DNA from: Listeria goaensis
Lineage (GTDB): Bacteria > Bacillota > Bacilli > Lactobacillales > Listeriaceae
Direction of reading: 5' to 3'
DNA: 64,000 bases
NCBI RefSeq assembly: GCF_900186125.1
Contig: NZ_FYBQ01000001.1
Span: 310,001-374,000 of the forward strand
Of the stretch, positions 16,758 through 27,396 are shown piece by piece (within the stretch, counting starts at the first letter, position 1; each line of letters starts with the position of its first letter). The notes under the pieces are model-generated. The model saw nothing but the letters and a program-made list of their open reading frames with translations, searched no databases and was not told where the DNA came from. Made by a program: the position numbers and the translations under genes.

Positions 16758-18272
<1,515 letters not shown>

Positions 18273-18275
18273 ATC

Positions 18276-18317
18276 AAAAAAAGGAATTTCACTTTAACCA
18301 GTGAAATTCCTTTTTTT
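18276..18317. terminator. Bidirectional terminator between tyrS and yxeA-like gene
   Basis: A perfect 17-bp stem (18276-18292 with 18301-18317) with T-runs for both strands. The stop codon of the minus-strand gene lies in its right arm. Confidence 0.95.
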
Positions 18318-18663
18318 AATTAACTTTTTCTTGTGCTTCTTTTGGAATGTCTGCTTTTTGAACTTCTTCATAGGAAGTAACGCCTTTTATCGGTTTGGTA
18401 TAGATTTTCAAGTAGGCGCCTTTGCGCAAGTTTTTAATGGCAGAAAAATCAAGCTCTTTTTTCTCACCGTCTTCATTAAAGCCTGGAAGCGAGTAGTTAT
18501 AACGTGTCGATTGGGCATGTTCATTTTCTTTTTCGCCATCTGTCGTGATTTTTGTATAGTAAGTGTCTGCCCCGATGTGATTATAATTCATAAAATAGTA
18601 ACCTCCACCAATAAGTAAGGCTAAAACAGCCACTGTAATAATTGTACCCCATAATGCTTTCAT
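18316..18663 (-). CDS. YxeA family (DUF1093) exported protein
   Basis: A 115-residue protein with a signal-anchor or signal-peptide-like N-terminus (residues 1-25: MKALWGTIITVAVLALLIGG). A YxeA/DUF1093 domain follows, marked by the TYYTKI and RYNYSLPGFNEDG segments. Family members are small secreted proteins of unknown function. I start it at the ATG with MKALW (18663); the frame is open to a TTG at 18675, and the RBS is weak either way. It is monocistronic and convergent with tyrS. Confidence 0.82.
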   Translation of the reverse strand: MKALWGTIITVAVLALLIGGGYYFMNYNHIGADTYYTKITTDGEKENEHAQSTRYNYSLPGFNEDGEKKELDFSAIKNLRKGAYLKIYTKPIKGVTSYEEVQKADIPKEAQEKVN

Positions 18664-18789
18664 AAAAAATACCAACTTTCTTTTGTTATTGTATAAATGT
18701 AGTATAGCAAGCGAAAGTAGGGGATTCCCTCGATGTAGATGACAAAGTGGAATGTTTGGCTTACAGTTTTGAAAGTGTGATTGTCATAT

Positions 18790-18820
18790 AAAAAAACCCT
18801 TTGCAAGAAGCAAAGGGTTT
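18790..18820 (-). terminator. Terminator for rpsD
   Basis: A perfect 11-bp stem (18794-18804 with 18810-18820) followed on the minus strand by seven T. Confidence 0.95.
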
Positions 18821-18842
18821 TGACTGAAGTGTCATTAGACGA

Positions 18843-19445
18843 TTAACGAGAGTAGAACTCAACGATAAACGCTTCATTAATTTCAGCAGCAAGTTCAGAA
18901 CGCTCAGGAAGGCGGTTTAAAGAACCTTCTAATTTATCAGCATCAAATGTTACGTACTCAGGTACGAAGCTAGATACTTCTAAGCTTTCAGCAATTGCAG
19001 AGTTTTTAGCAGATTTTTCACGAATGCTGATTGCTTGACCTACAGAAACTTGGTAGGAAGGAATATCAACACGTTTTCCGTCTACTAGAATGTGACCATG
19101 GTTTACAAGTTGACGAGCTGCACGACGAGTGCGCGCAAGACCCATGCGGTAAACCAAGTTGTCAAGGCGTTGTTCAAGTAAAATCATGAAGTTTTCACCA
19201 TGTTTACCTTGAAGTTTGCCTGCTTTGTTGAACGTGTTTTTGAATTGACGTTCAGTTAGTCCATACATATGACGCAATTTTTGCTTTTCAGCTTGTTGCA
19301 AACCATATTCAGACATTTTTTTACGTTGGTTAGGACCATGTTGTCCTGGAGCGTACGGACGACGCTCTAATTCTTTACCAGTACCGGAAAGTGAAATCCC
19401 AAGACGACGGGAAATTTTCCAGCTTGGACCAGTGTATCGAGCCAT
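18843..19445 (-). CDS. rpsD: 30S ribosomal protein S4
   Basis: A 200-residue primary 16S rRNA-binding protein. It starts [19 protein letters not shown] and contains the S4 RNA-binding domain (about residues 92-155; [22 protein letters not shown]). The length is standard. AAAGGAGGAG precedes the ATG. It is transcribed alone from a strong promoter with a ~175-nt leader, as in B. subtilis, where S4 represses its own translation by binding the leader. Confidence 0.98.
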   Translation of the reverse strand: MARYTGPSWKISRRLGISLSGTGKELERRPYAPGQHGPNQRKKMSEYGLQQAEKQKLRHMYGLTERQFKNTFNKAGKLQGKHGENFMILLEQRLDNLVYRMGLARTRRAARQLVNHGHILVDGKRVDIPSYQVSVGQAISIREKSAKNSAIAESLEVSSFVPEYVTFDADKLEGSLNRLPERSELAAEINEAFIVEFYSR

Positions 19446-19622
19446 TAAAGACTCCTCCTTTTAATTTGTTTTTTGGCATAAAACAAACGAGTTTGCATCA
19501 CAGCTAGGGCAGTTTACCTTCATATATCTTCACCTATGCAGCCGCAGGGTTACACAATATACCACAGAAATCTGGGGGTAAACAACTTACTAGAGCTCAT
19601 CAAACAAGCTGCATTTTACACG
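19446..19622 (-). promoter_or_regulatory. Candidate S4 autoregulatory leader of rpsD
   Basis: An untranslated stretch of about 177 nt separates the predicted start from the rpsD ATG. Firmicute rpsD mRNAs carry a structured S4-binding leader of this size. I could not verify the pseudoknot by eye, so the assignment rests on position, length and family knowledge. Confidence 0.6.
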
Positions 19623-19628
19623 CCTTCT

Positions 19629-19658
19629 AGTATAGTATAAAAACACCAGTATTGTCAA
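19629..19658 (-). promoter_or_regulatory. Promoter for rpsD
   Basis: On the minus strand TTGACA (19658-19653), 18 nt, TATACT (19634-19629). The -35 overlaps the stop codon of the upstream GAF-domain gene. Confidence 0.85.
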
Positions 19659-20143
19659 CTGATTTCAGCGATGATTAAGTCTCTCATTTTCTCAAGCCAT
19701 TTTTGATCAGTTGCATCAAAACGCGATGTGATAGGGCTATCGATATCTAACACGCCAATCATTTTGCCGTTTTTTGAAAGAGGAATCACAATTTCGGATT
19801 GACTCGCCGCATCACAAGCAATGTGTCCAGGAAAGGCGTTAACATCTTCAACGATATACGTTTTCTGGTCTTTCAATGCGCTTCCACAAACGCCTCGACC
19901 GTTCGGAATACGAATGCAGGCTGGGAGACCTTGAAATGGACCGAGAACAAGTTGATCGCTCTCTTCTTCATATAAATAAAAACCAACCCAATTAATAGTG
20001 TCTAAAGCTTGATTTAAAAGGGCGGATACATTACTTAAATTCGCAATCATGTTTGATTCACCTTGAATGAGTGCAGCCACTTGTTTAAAGGCTAGTTCGT
20101 AATTTTGTTCTTTTGAGCCTTGAAATTTTGGGATTTCAATCAT
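19655..20143 (-). CDS. msrC: Free methionine-(R)-sulfoxide reductase (GAF domain, YtsP)
   Basis: A 162-residue single-GAF-domain enzyme of the fRMsr type, which reduces free methionine-R-sulfoxide in the cytosol. The three conserved cysteines are present: C76 (LPACIRI), C86 (RGVCGSA) and C110 (HIACDAAS), with the typical GPFQGLPAC and QSEIVIPL contexts. A GTGGTGA-type RBS precedes the ATG. A TATACT with an upstream TGC at 20179-20184 on the minus strand is the likely -10. The rpsD promoter begins inside its stop codon, so read-through into rpsD is possible. Confidence 0.92.
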   Translation of the reverse strand: MIEIPKFQGSKEQNYELAFKQVAALIQGESNMIANLSNVSALLNQALDTINWVGFYLYEEESDQLVLGPFQGLPACIRIPNGRGVCGSALKDQKTYIVEDVNAFPGHIACDAASQSEIVIPLSKNGKMIGVLDIDSPITSRFDATDQKWLEKMRDLIIAEIS

Positions 20144-20361
20144 AATTTCACCACATTTCTATGTTCATTTATGCAAGAAGTATAGCATAATTTAAAAAGT
20201 AGCTTCTAGCAGAATGACTTTTTTTCAAAAAAATGAAGTTAACGGGAGTAAAATTTTCTAAATCATGGTAGAATAAAGGATGAATTAGGTCGTGCCTAGC
20301 ACTTTAATTAGGGCTTTGTAAGAAAGCTAAGGACAGCATTTGTGGAAATGGAGGATTTTGG

Positions 20362-22059
20362 ATGTTTTTTTATATTTTAATAGGGATAATACTTGTTGCT
20401 ATTGCCCTTTTCGGCGCTGGCTATTTACTAAAAAAGAAACATTATACGAGAATTAATTCACTTGAGGAGCAAAAATTGGCGCTTAGGGATCGTCCAGTAA
20501 TTGATGAGCTTTCAAAAGTGAAAAAATTAAAATTGACGGGGCAAACGGAAGAATTATTTGAATCTTGGAGAAGGTCATGGGATGAAATTGAAACGCGACT
20601 TTTCCCTGATGTTGAAGAAGTATTGATGGAAGCAGAGATGAATACGGATAAGTACCGTTTTGGCTCGGCGACCCAAAATGAAAATGATTTAGAGCAGATG
20701 CTAGTTATGATTGACCGGCAGATGAATCAAATTTTAAACGGCTTAAAGGAACTTCTAACGAGCGAGGAAAAAAATGCGCAGGAAAGCCGGGCGACGAAGG
20801 AAAAGTTAGCGGAAATGCGTCGCGTGATTTTAACACAAGGTTTTAAGCTTGGTGGAACGCTTGAACGTTATGAGGCGGCACTTAATGAAGCGGGTGAAAA
20901 AATTAACCGCTATGATGACTACACGGATCAAGGGGATTATTTAGAGGCTCGCGAAATTATTATTTTAGCCAAAAAAGATTTACAGGTTTTAGAAGAAGAA
21001 ATGGAGAAGACGCCGAAACTGCTACATGAAACCGAAACAGTGTTAGCGGGCGATTTAGAGCAGCTTAAAGAGGGCTATGCGGAAATGATACAGGCTGGCT
21101 ACTTTTTGGAACAACTTGAGTTTGATAAAGAACATGCGAGATTGACGGATCAAGTGAAGAAAGCCAATGACCTCGTGCTAAAGGGGGAACTTTCTGATGC
21201 GGAAACGTTAATTGCTGAAATACATACGGAAATTAATTTGTTTTATGATGCGCTTGAAGGCGAAGTTCATGCGAAAAATTTTGTTAGTGAAAACCGCGCT
21301 GCAGTTTCTGATAAACTTGAGGCGCAAATTGAACTTTCAGCGAAACTTGCTGAACAAATTGCGGAAGTGAAAGAAACGTACCATGTTTCTGAAGAAGAGC
21401 TTGCGACTTATCTTGCCACTTCAGCAAATCTCGCGGATCAAAAAGAGATTTTCAGCCAAACACTTGCGAAGCTTAGCGAGCAAAAGATGGCCTATTCTGT
21501 CATTCAAGATGCATTAAAAGAGATTGACGATAAACTGTTAACTATTGCAGTTGAGCAAGATAAAATTGGCGAGGATTTACGCTCGCTTAGAAAAGATGAA
21601 CTTGAAGCGCGTGAAGATATGGAGCGTATGAAGCGTCAAACGGTACAACTGAAGCGCCAAATTGACCGAGCGCGCCTGCCTGGTGTTCCAGCTGAATATG
21701 ATGAACTTGAAGCACATATGTATGAAGCGCTTGAAAAAATGGAAGAAAGTTTGAGTGATCGCCCGCTTAAAATGAAAACAGTTTCGAAAAACTGGCAAAC
21801 TGCGAAAGAAGATTTAGAACATATTTCGGGCAAGGTCGCTGAGATTATTGAAAATGCGGCGCTTGTTGAGTCGGTTATTCAATACGCGAACCGTTATCGC
21901 TTTGAAAGTCAAGAGCTTGATGCGGAACTCAAAAAAGCAGAACAGCATTTCTACGAAGATTTCCAATACAAAAAAGCACTTGAAATTGCTGTCACCGCAC
22001 TTGAAAAAGTGGAAGTCGGTGCATTTAAGAAAATCGAAAAAGCATTTTCTGAGGTGTAA
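20362..22059 (+). CDS. ezrA: Septation ring formation regulator EzrA
   Basis: A 565-residue membrane protein with one N-terminal helix (residues 2-22) and a long cytoplasmic region of spectrin-like coiled-coil bundles. It binds FtsZ and prevents extra Z-rings while recruiting cell-wall enzymes. Near the C-terminus YANRYRFESQELD (from about residue 510) corresponds to the conserved 'QNR' patch. Length matches the Bacillus and Listeria proteins (~565-571). GGAGG lies seven bases before the ATG. It has its own terminator and is followed by iscS. Confidence 0.95.
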   Translation: MFFYILIGIILVAIALFGAGYLLKKKHYTRINSLEEQKLALRDRPVIDELSKVKKLKLTGQTEELFESWRRSWDEIETRLFPDVEEVLMEAEMNTDKYRFGSATQNENDLEQMLVMIDRQMNQILNGLKELLTSEEKNAQESRATKEKLAEMRRVILTQGFKLGGTLERYEAALNEAGEKINRYDDYTDQGDYLEAREIIILAKKDLQVLEEEMEKTPKLLHETETVLAGDLEQLKEGYAEMIQAGYFLEQLEFDKEHARLTDQVKKANDLVLKGELSDAETLIAEIHTEINLFYDALEGEVHAKNFVSENRAAVSDKLEAQIELSAKLAEQIAEVKETYHVSEEELATYLATSANLADQKEIFSQTLAKLSEQKMAYSVIQDALKEIDDKLLTIAVEQDKIGEDLRSLRKDELEAREDMERMKRQTVQLKRQIDRARLPGVPAEYDELEAHMYEALEKMEESLSDRPLKMKTVSKNWQTAKEDLEHISGKVAEIIENAALVESVIQYANRYRFESQELDAELKKAEQHFYEDFQYKKALEIAVTALEKVEVGAFKKIEKAFSEV

Positions 22060-22083
22060 TCAATTTTGTTTATCAAAGACAAT

Positions 22084-22140
22084 CAGACTGATGACAAACG
22101 GCACTCTTCGTCGTTTGCCTTCAGTCTGTACTTCTTTTTC
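22084..22140 (+). terminator. Terminator after ezrA
   Basis: Outer arms 22084-22091 and 22121-22128 are perfectly complementary, an inner CAAACG/CGTTTG pair extends the stem, and a T-rich tract follows. Confidence 0.85.
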
Positions 22141-22194
22141 TTGACATGTGTGGTAAAATAGTGAAGGATAACTTTTAGGAGGCGCATGTCCCAA

Positions 22195-23331
22195 ATGATT
22201 TATTTTGATAATAGTGCTACGACAAAGCCTTATGCAGCAGCACTTGAAACATATACAAAAGTGGCGAGCCATTATTTCGCTAACCCTTCTTCTTTGCATA
22301 AATTTGGACAAAAAGTGCGGGAGCTTCACGAGGAAGCGAGGAAACAAATTGCGACACTCATGTCGGCTCGCACTGAAGAAATTATTTTCACATCAGGTGG
22401 AACAGAAAGTAATAATTTAGCCATTAAAGGTATTGCTCATGCATATCAAAATCGCGGTAAACATCTTATTACAACACAAGTCGAACACCCTTCGGTTAAA
22501 AATGTGATGCAAGAGCTCGAACAAAACGGCTTTAACGTGACTTATTTACCAGTGACAGAAACCGGGCAAATTCGCCTTGAAGATTTAAAAAAAGCATTAC
22601 GTAAAGATACGATTTTAGTGTCGATTATGCATGTTAATAATGAAGTTGGTGCGGTTCAGCCCATTCAAGAAGTGGCCGATCTTTTAGCAGAAACAGAAAT
22701 GCCGCTTTTCCATGTTGATAACGTACAAGGATTCGCAAAAATGGAGCTTGACCTTGCGAAAATTGATGCGATGTCCATCTCTGGGCATAAATTGCACGGT
22801 TTGCGTGGTACAGGCGTCTTATACAAGAAAAACAAGCTAAACCTCCAACCAGAAATGCTTGGCGGTGGTCAGGAGCTGGGGGTAAGGAGCGGCACAGAGA
22901 ATACAGCAGGCATAGTAGCGCTCGCCAAAGCAATGCGTTTATCGCTCGAAGATTTCCAGAAGAAAGTTTCTAATTTGACCAATTTACGCGACTTCCTACT
23001 AGCAGAAATTAGCAAGCTTGACGGTGTCACGATTCATACTGATGCAGCTAGTTCCGCGCCGCACATCATTTGTTTTTCCGTTAAAAAGCAACGCGGCGAA
23101 GTGCTTGTTCACGCTTTGGAGGAAAAGGAGGTTTTCGTTTCGACCACAAGTGCCTGCTCCTCGCGCGCTAAGCTTGAAAGCAGTACGCTCCACGCAATGA
23201 AAGTCCCGGAAAACCAGGCGACGGGGGCCATTCGGCTAAGCTTATCTTATGAAAACACAAGCTATGAAGCGGAACAATTTATTGGAATTTTAAAAGATAT
23301 TTTACAAAAAATTAATGAAGTGGTGAAATAA
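22195..23331 (+). CDS. iscS: Cysteine desulfurase (IscS/NifZ type)
   Basis: A 378-residue class V aminotransferase-fold enzyme that takes sulfur from L-cysteine and passes it on as a persulfide. The PLP lysine is K199 in SGHKLHG, and the persulfide cysteine is C321 in STTSACSSR. It directly precedes and overlaps thiI (TAATG), as in Bacillus nifZ-thiI, so the likely acceptor is ThiI for 4-thiouridine in tRNA. Start at 22195 (MIYFDNSATT) agrees with the family; ATG 22186 sits only three bases from the AGGAGG and adds three residues, and I cannot exclude it. Confidence 0.95.
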   Translation: MIYFDNSATTKPYAAALETYTKVASHYFANPSSLHKFGQKVRELHEEARKQIATLMSARTEEIIFTSGGTESNNLAIKGIAHAYQNRGKHLITTQVEHPSVKNVMQELEQNGFNVTYLPVTETGQIRLEDLKKALRKDTILVSIMHVNNEVGAVQPIQEVADLLAETEMPLFHVDNVQGFAKMELDLAKIDAMSISGHKLHGLRGTGVLYKKNKLNLQPEMLGGGQELGVRSGTENTAGIVALAKAMRLSLEDFQKKVSNLTNLRDFLLAEISKLDGVTIHTDAASSAPHIICFSVKKQRGEVLVHALEEKEVFVSTTSACSSRAKLESSTLHAMKVPENQATGAIRLSLSYENTSYEAEQFIGILKDILQKINEVVK

Positions 23332-24542
23332 TGAAATTCGAACGTATTTTAATTCGTTACGGCGAATTATCGACAAAAGGAAAAAATCGCAAACAATTTG
23401 TGGCGCGCCTGGCGACGAATGTTAAGCGCGTTTTAAAGGATATGCCAGAAATTAAAGTGCACGGCGAACGCGACCGGATGCAGCTCTATTTGAACGGCGC
23501 GGATTATAAGCTTGCGATGGAACGTTTAAAGCCGATTTTTGGGATTCAATCATTTAGTCCCGTCGTGAAAGCTGAACTTGATGTGGCTAAAATAAACGAA
23601 GCGGCTTACGAACTTGTGAAGGCACATCATCAAGCGGGTGGCACGTTTAAAGTGGCGGCTAGACGGAGTTTTCGTGACTTCCCGCTCGATTCAAACGAGC
23701 TCAATCAAGAAGTCGGTGCTTTTGTGCTTCGAAACCTAGAAGATTTATCGGTTAATGTCAAAAAGCCAGACTTGAAACTAAACGTTGAAGTCCGTTCAGA
23801 CGGCGTGTTTTTATCCTGCGAAACGATTTTAGGGGCTGGTGGTTTGCCAGTTAGTTCTTCGGGGCGTGCGATGCTCATGTTATCTGGTGGAATTGATAGT
23901 CCTGTTGCGGGTTATCTGGCGATGAAACGCGGTGTTGAGGTAGAAGCGGTGCATTTCCATAGTCCACCGTACACGAGCGAACAGGCGAAGCAAAAAGCGA
24001 TTGATTTGGCGCGTAAGATTGCGAAATATAGCGGGCAAATTCAAATGCATGTGGTGCCGTTTACAGAAATTCAAGAAACCATTAAGAAACAAGTGCCGGA
24101 AAGCTATATCATGACCGTCACGCGGCGTCTGATGCTCCGAATTACGGATCTGCTTAGGCAAAAGCGAAATGGTCTTGCCATTGTAAATGGCGAGAGTTTG
24201 GGCCAAGTGGCGAGTCAAACGCTAGAAAGTATGCTAGCTATTAATGCAGTGACGACAACGCCGATTATTCGACCGGTTGTATCGATGGATAAAAATGAAA
24301 TCATTAAAATTGCGCAAGACATTGATACATTTGAGCTTTCCATTCAACCGTTTGAAGACTGTTGTACGATTTTTACGCCAGCAGCACCAAAAACAAAGCC
24401 AAAATTAGAGAAAGTCTTGCACTATGAAAGTTTCATTGATTTCGATGCGCTTATCGACAAAGCTTTAGCAGGAATTGAAACATTTTCTGTGGAAGTAGCG
24501 GAAGAGGCTGAAATCAAAGATGAGTTTGCAGACTTATTTTAA
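23331..24542 (+). CDS. thiI: tRNA 4-thiouridine synthase ThiI
   Basis: A 403-residue enzyme that adenylates U8 of tRNA and inserts sulfur to give 4-thiouridine. It has an N-terminal ferredoxin-like region and THUMP domain (about residues 60-165), then a PP-loop ATPase with LSGGIDSP at 184-191. The C-terminal rhodanese domain of the E. coli enzyme is absent, as normal for Firmicutes, where the dedicated desulfurase NifZ delivers sulfur directly; that partner gene overlaps it upstream. Confidence 0.96.
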   Translation: MKFERILIRYGELSTKGKNRKQFVARLATNVKRVLKDMPEIKVHGERDRMQLYLNGADYKLAMERLKPIFGIQSFSPVVKAELDVAKINEAAYELVKAHHQAGGTFKVAARRSFRDFPLDSNELNQEVGAFVLRNLEDLSVNVKKPDLKLNVEVRSDGVFLSCETILGAGGLPVSSSGRAMLMLSGGIDSPVAGYLAMKRGVEVEAVHFHSPPYTSEQAKQKAIDLARKIAKYSGQIQMHVVPFTEIQETIKKQVPESYIMTVTRRLMLRITDLLRQKRNGLAIVNGESLGQVASQTLESMLAINAVTTTPIIRPVVSMDKNEIIKIAQDIDTFELSIQPFEDCCTIFTPAAPKTKPKLEKVLHYESFIDFDALIDKALAGIETFSVEVAEEAEIKDEFADLF

Positions 24543-24562
24543 CTAGAAAGAGAGGCTGCTAG

Positions 24563-25009
24563 ATGGAAAAGCTGAAAAATTGGTTAATTCAAACGTTCCC
24601 GTGGTATACGGAGAAGATTCATAGTATTTTTATGTATCTTGTTATGGGAGGATTTGCAACGGTTATCAATGTTGTTTCCTTTTGGTTCTTTGCTTCTTTC
24701 TTGGAGTGGGATTACCGACTTGCCAATACGATAGCGTGGATTTTATCTGTGCTGTTTGCTTATTTTTCAAATAAAAAGTATGTATTCGAAAGCTATACAC
24801 CTGGTTTTAGAGAAAAATTAGCTGAATTTACGTCATTTGTAGGATTTCGATTTATTACTTTTCTAATCGATATGGCCCTAATGGTCGTGTTCATTGACGT
24901 TTTCTACATGAACGAAACGTGGGCGAAAATATTGGTAAATATCGTGGTTCTCGTACTGAATTACGTATTTAGCAAATGGATAATTTTTAAAATAAGAAAG
25001 CCAAATTAA
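24563..25009 (+). CDS. GtrA/GtcA family membrane protein
   Basis: A 148-residue protein with four predicted membrane helices (about residues 23-45, 52-75, 90-110 and 117-138), matching the GtrA family. Members such as Listeria GtcA help flip or use lipid-linked sugars for teichoic-acid glycosylation. The PWYTEKIHSIFMYLVMGG segment and SNKKYVF after helix 2 are family-typical. A weak GAGAGG RBS precedes the ATG, and a strong terminator follows. It lies between thiI and argC and could be co-transcribed with iscS-thiI. No glycosyltransferase lies beside it in the window. Confidence 0.85.
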   Translation: MEKLKNWLIQTFPWYTEKIHSIFMYLVMGGFATVINVVSFWFFASFLEWDYRLANTIAWILSVLFAYFSNKKYVFESYTPGFREKLAEFTSFVGFRFITFLIDMALMVVFIDVFYMNETWAKILVNIVVLVLNYVFSKWIIFKIRKPN

Positions 25010-25011
25010 CG

Positions 25012-25056
25012 AAAACCTTAAATTGAAGTGATAGCACTTTGATTTAAGGTTTTTTA
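25012..25056 (+). terminator. Terminator after the gtrA-like gene
   Basis: Arms 25012-25023 and 25042-25053 are perfectly complementary, with an inner extension through G-U pairs. A long T-run follows. Confidence 0.95.
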
Positions 25057-25075
25057 TTTTTTTATAAAAAACCAT

Positions 25076-25104
25076 TTGACATTATAAATATACAATATTA
25101 TAAT
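25076..25104 (+). promoter_or_regulatory. Consensus promoter of the arg operon
   Basis: TTGACA (25076-25081), 17 nt, TATAAT (25099-25104): a perfect sigma-A match. Confidence 0.92.
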
Positions 25105-25126
25105 GAGTATTAATATTTTGAAAATC
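25103..25126. promoter_or_regulatory. Candidate ArgR/CodY operator region
   Basis: AATATTTTGAAAATC (25112-25126) has three mismatches from the CodY motif AATTTTCWGAAAATT. TGAGTATTAATATT just before it has a partial ARG-box match (about 10 of 14). Both lie at the transcript start, where a repressor would block the arg promoter. The region is A/T-rich, so chance matches are possible. Confidence 0.4.
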
Positions 25127-25144
25127 AGATATGGGGTGATGTGA

Positions 25145-26167
25145 ATGAAAGTTTCTATTGTAGGAGCAACAGGTTATAGCGGTTTAGAGCTGATTCGGAT
25201 TTTGCATAATCATCCGAACTTTGATATCGTTTCTATACATAATTATTCAAATGTCGGTATAGAAATTACGACGCTTTTTCCACATTTAAAATCGATATAC
25301 AGCGGCATTTTAGAAGAAGTCATCCCAGAACGCATTATGGCACAAGCTGATTGCGTTTTTTTTGCAACTCCAGCTGGTGTTTCGAGCACGGCAGCAATTC
25401 CTTTTATGAAAGCTGGTTTTCCGGTGATTGATTTATCAGGCGACTTTCGGTTAGGGGCAGAAAGCTATGAAAAATGGTATAACAAAGCGCCGGCGAATGC
25501 CGTTTATTTAGAAAAAACGGCATATGGCTTGGCGGAATTTAGGCAAAACTTGACGGCGAAATGGGTCGCGAATCCTGGGTGTTATGCCACGTCTGTTTTA
25601 TTACCGCTATTGCCGCTCATTTCAGAAGTGAAGCTTTCTAGTCCGATTGTGATTGATGCGAAATCAGGCGCTTCAGGAGCGGGGAAGGTGCCAAGTGAGG
25701 CGAATCATTTTGTTCATGTTCATGACAATCTGAGTGTCTATAAATTGAACGAGCATCAGCATATTCCAGAAATCATGCGAATTTTAAAGCAGCGAAATCA
25801 GTTGAGCCCTAAAATTCAATTTTCAACGTCGCTTTTGCCAGTTGCGCGGGGCATTTTATCGACGATTTATCTTGCACTTGATGAAGTGGAGGCTAGGCGT
25901 TGCGAAGCGATTTTGCAAACTACTTTTGCACAGAAAAAGTTTGTTCGGATTCAGCCGCTCGGCAAGCTGCCAAATATTAAACATGTTATTGGCTCAAATT
26001 TCTGTGATATTGGGCTGGCGTATAATACTGAAACAGGAATTTTAACTGTCGTTTCTGTGCTGGATAATTTAGTAAAAGGGGCTTCTGGGCAGGCTGTTCA
26101 AAATTTAAATTTGATGTTCGGTTTGGAGGAAAGTACTGGGCTCCTTCATTCGCCGATTTTTCCTTAG
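25145..26167 (+). CDS. argC: N-acetyl-gamma-glutamyl-phosphate reductase
   Basis: A 340-residue NADPH-dependent enzyme that reduces N-acetylglutamyl phosphate to the semialdehyde, the third step toward ornithine. It has the N-terminal Rossmann motif GATGYSGLE (residues 7-15) and the catalytic cysteine C146 in NPGCYAT. GGGGTG precedes the ATG. It is the first gene of argC-argJ-argB-argD-argF, driven by a consensus promoter with possible ArgR/CodY control. Confidence 0.97.
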   Translation: MKVSIVGATGYSGLELIRILHNHPNFDIVSIHNYSNVGIEITTLFPHLKSIYSGILEEVIPERIMAQADCVFFATPAGVSSTAAIPFMKAGFPVIDLSGDFRLGAESYEKWYNKAPANAVYLEKTAYGLAEFRQNLTAKWVANPGCYATSVLLPLLPLISEVKLSSPIVIDAKSGASGAGKVPSEANHFVHVHDNLSVYKLNEHQHIPEIMRILKQRNQLSPKIQFSTSLLPVARGILSTIYLALDEVEARRCEAILQTTFAQKKFVRIQPLGKLPNIKHVIGSNFCDIGLAYNTETGILTVVSVLDNLVKGASGQAVQNLNLMFGLEESTGLLHSPIFP

Positions 26168-26183
26168 AAAGGGGAGCTTTTAC

Positions 26184-27383
26184 ATGGAAGTAATCAAAGG
26201 GAGCATTGCATCGCCAAAAGGCTTTTATGCAGACGGAAAGCATGCGGGATTAAAACGGAAGAGGAAAGATATAGGTTGGATTTTTTCGGAAGTTCCAGCA
26301 AGTGCGGCGGTTGTTTATACGACCAATCAAATTCAGGCGGCACCAATTCAAGTGACGAAACAGGCGATGAAAGTAAGTGACACGCTCCAAGCGGTTGTCG
26401 TAAACAGCGGTAATGCTAATGCATGCACGGGAAAACGGGGACTCGAAGATGCTTTTTATATGCAAGACTGTGCGGCGAAGCAATTGGGTGTCGCGAATGA
26501 GGCGGTCGCTGTCTGTTCAACGGGCGTAATTGGGGAGTTTTTGGAGCTCGATAAAATCACGAATGGGATTAAAATGTTGCGGTTAAAACATGGTCAGGCA
26601 AGTGATTTCGAGGAAGCCATTTTAACTACAGATACGCGAGAAAAACAAATAGTAGTGCAGGACACGATTGGCGGACAACTTGTGACGCTGAGCGGTGTTG
26701 CGAAAGGATCTGGAATGATTCATCCGAATATGGCAACGATGCTGGCATTTTTGACGACTGACGCCAATATTTCAAGTGAAATTTTGCAAGTGCTAGTGAA
26801 ACAATTAGTGAATGAAACGTTTAATCAAATTACAGTTGATGGAGATACATCAACAAATGACATGGTAATTGTACTCGCGAATGGTCTTGCCGAACACGAA
26901 GCATTGACAGAAGAAAATCCTGAATTTAAAAAATTTTCGGATATGTTATATGTGGTCTTTGAACATTTGGCAAAGGCGATTGCTCGTGACGGTGAAGGTG
27001 CAACGAAACTTATTGAGGTGGCTGTTAATGGGGCGACGAGCGAACTTGACGCGAGGATGATTGCGAAAAAAATTGTTTCTTCGAGTTTGGTGAAGACGGC
27101 AATGTTTGGCGGTGACGCGAACTGGGGGCGCATCATTTGTGCGATTGGGTATTCTGGCGGCAGGTTTTCGCCTGACTACATTTCGATTCGCGTAGGGCCA
27201 CACCTTATTTTAAACAAGAGTGAAGCTTGTAAGTATTCGGAAGCGGAGCTACAAGATTATTTGCGGGAAGCGGAGCTGATTCGGATTGAAGTGGATCTGC
27301 ATGTGGGACTTGAAACGGGTCTTGCTTGGGGCTGTGATTTGAGTTATGAATATGTCAAAATTAACGCCTGTTACCGGACGTGA
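26184..27383 (+). CDS. argJ: Bifunctional ornithine acetyltransferase / N-acetylglutamate synthase
   Basis: A 399-residue self-cleaving Ntn-hydrolase-type enzyme. It transfers the acetyl group from N-acetylornithine to glutamate, recycling the acetyl group, and may also use acetyl-CoA. Autocleavage is expected before T185 in [10 protein letters not shown], giving alpha and beta chains. CSTGVIGEF and [10 protein letters not shown] are conserved active-site segments. No separate argA or argE is seen in the window, consistent with a cyclic pathway. The RBS of argB overlaps its stop codon. Confidence 0.96.
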   Translation: MEVIKGSIASPKGFYADGKHAGLKRKRKDIGWIFSEVPASAAVVYTTNQIQAAPIQVTKQAMKVSDTLQAVVVNSGNANACTGKRGLEDAFYMQDCAAKQLGVANEAVAVCSTGVIGEFLELDKITNGIKMLRLKHGQASDFEEAILTTDTREKQIVVQDTIGGQLVTLSGVAKGSGMIHPNMATMLAFLTTDANISSEILQVLVKQLVNETFNQITVDGDTSTNDMVIVLANGLAEHEALTEENPEFKKFSDMLYVVFEHLAKAIARDGEGATKLIEVAVNGATSELDARMIAKKIVSSSLVKTAMFGGDANWGRIICAIGYSGGRFSPDYISIRVGPHLILNKSEACKYSEAELQDYLREAELIRIEVDLHVGLETGLAWGCDLSYEYVKINACYRT

Positions 27384-27396
27384 AGGAGTTGTGTTG

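Noticed and set aside
22141-22170. TTGACA before iscS as a promoter -35
   Set aside because: The only -10-like sequence (TAAAAT) is 7 nt away, and nothing suitable lies at 16-18 nt; a promoter for iscS-thiI is likely but not placed.
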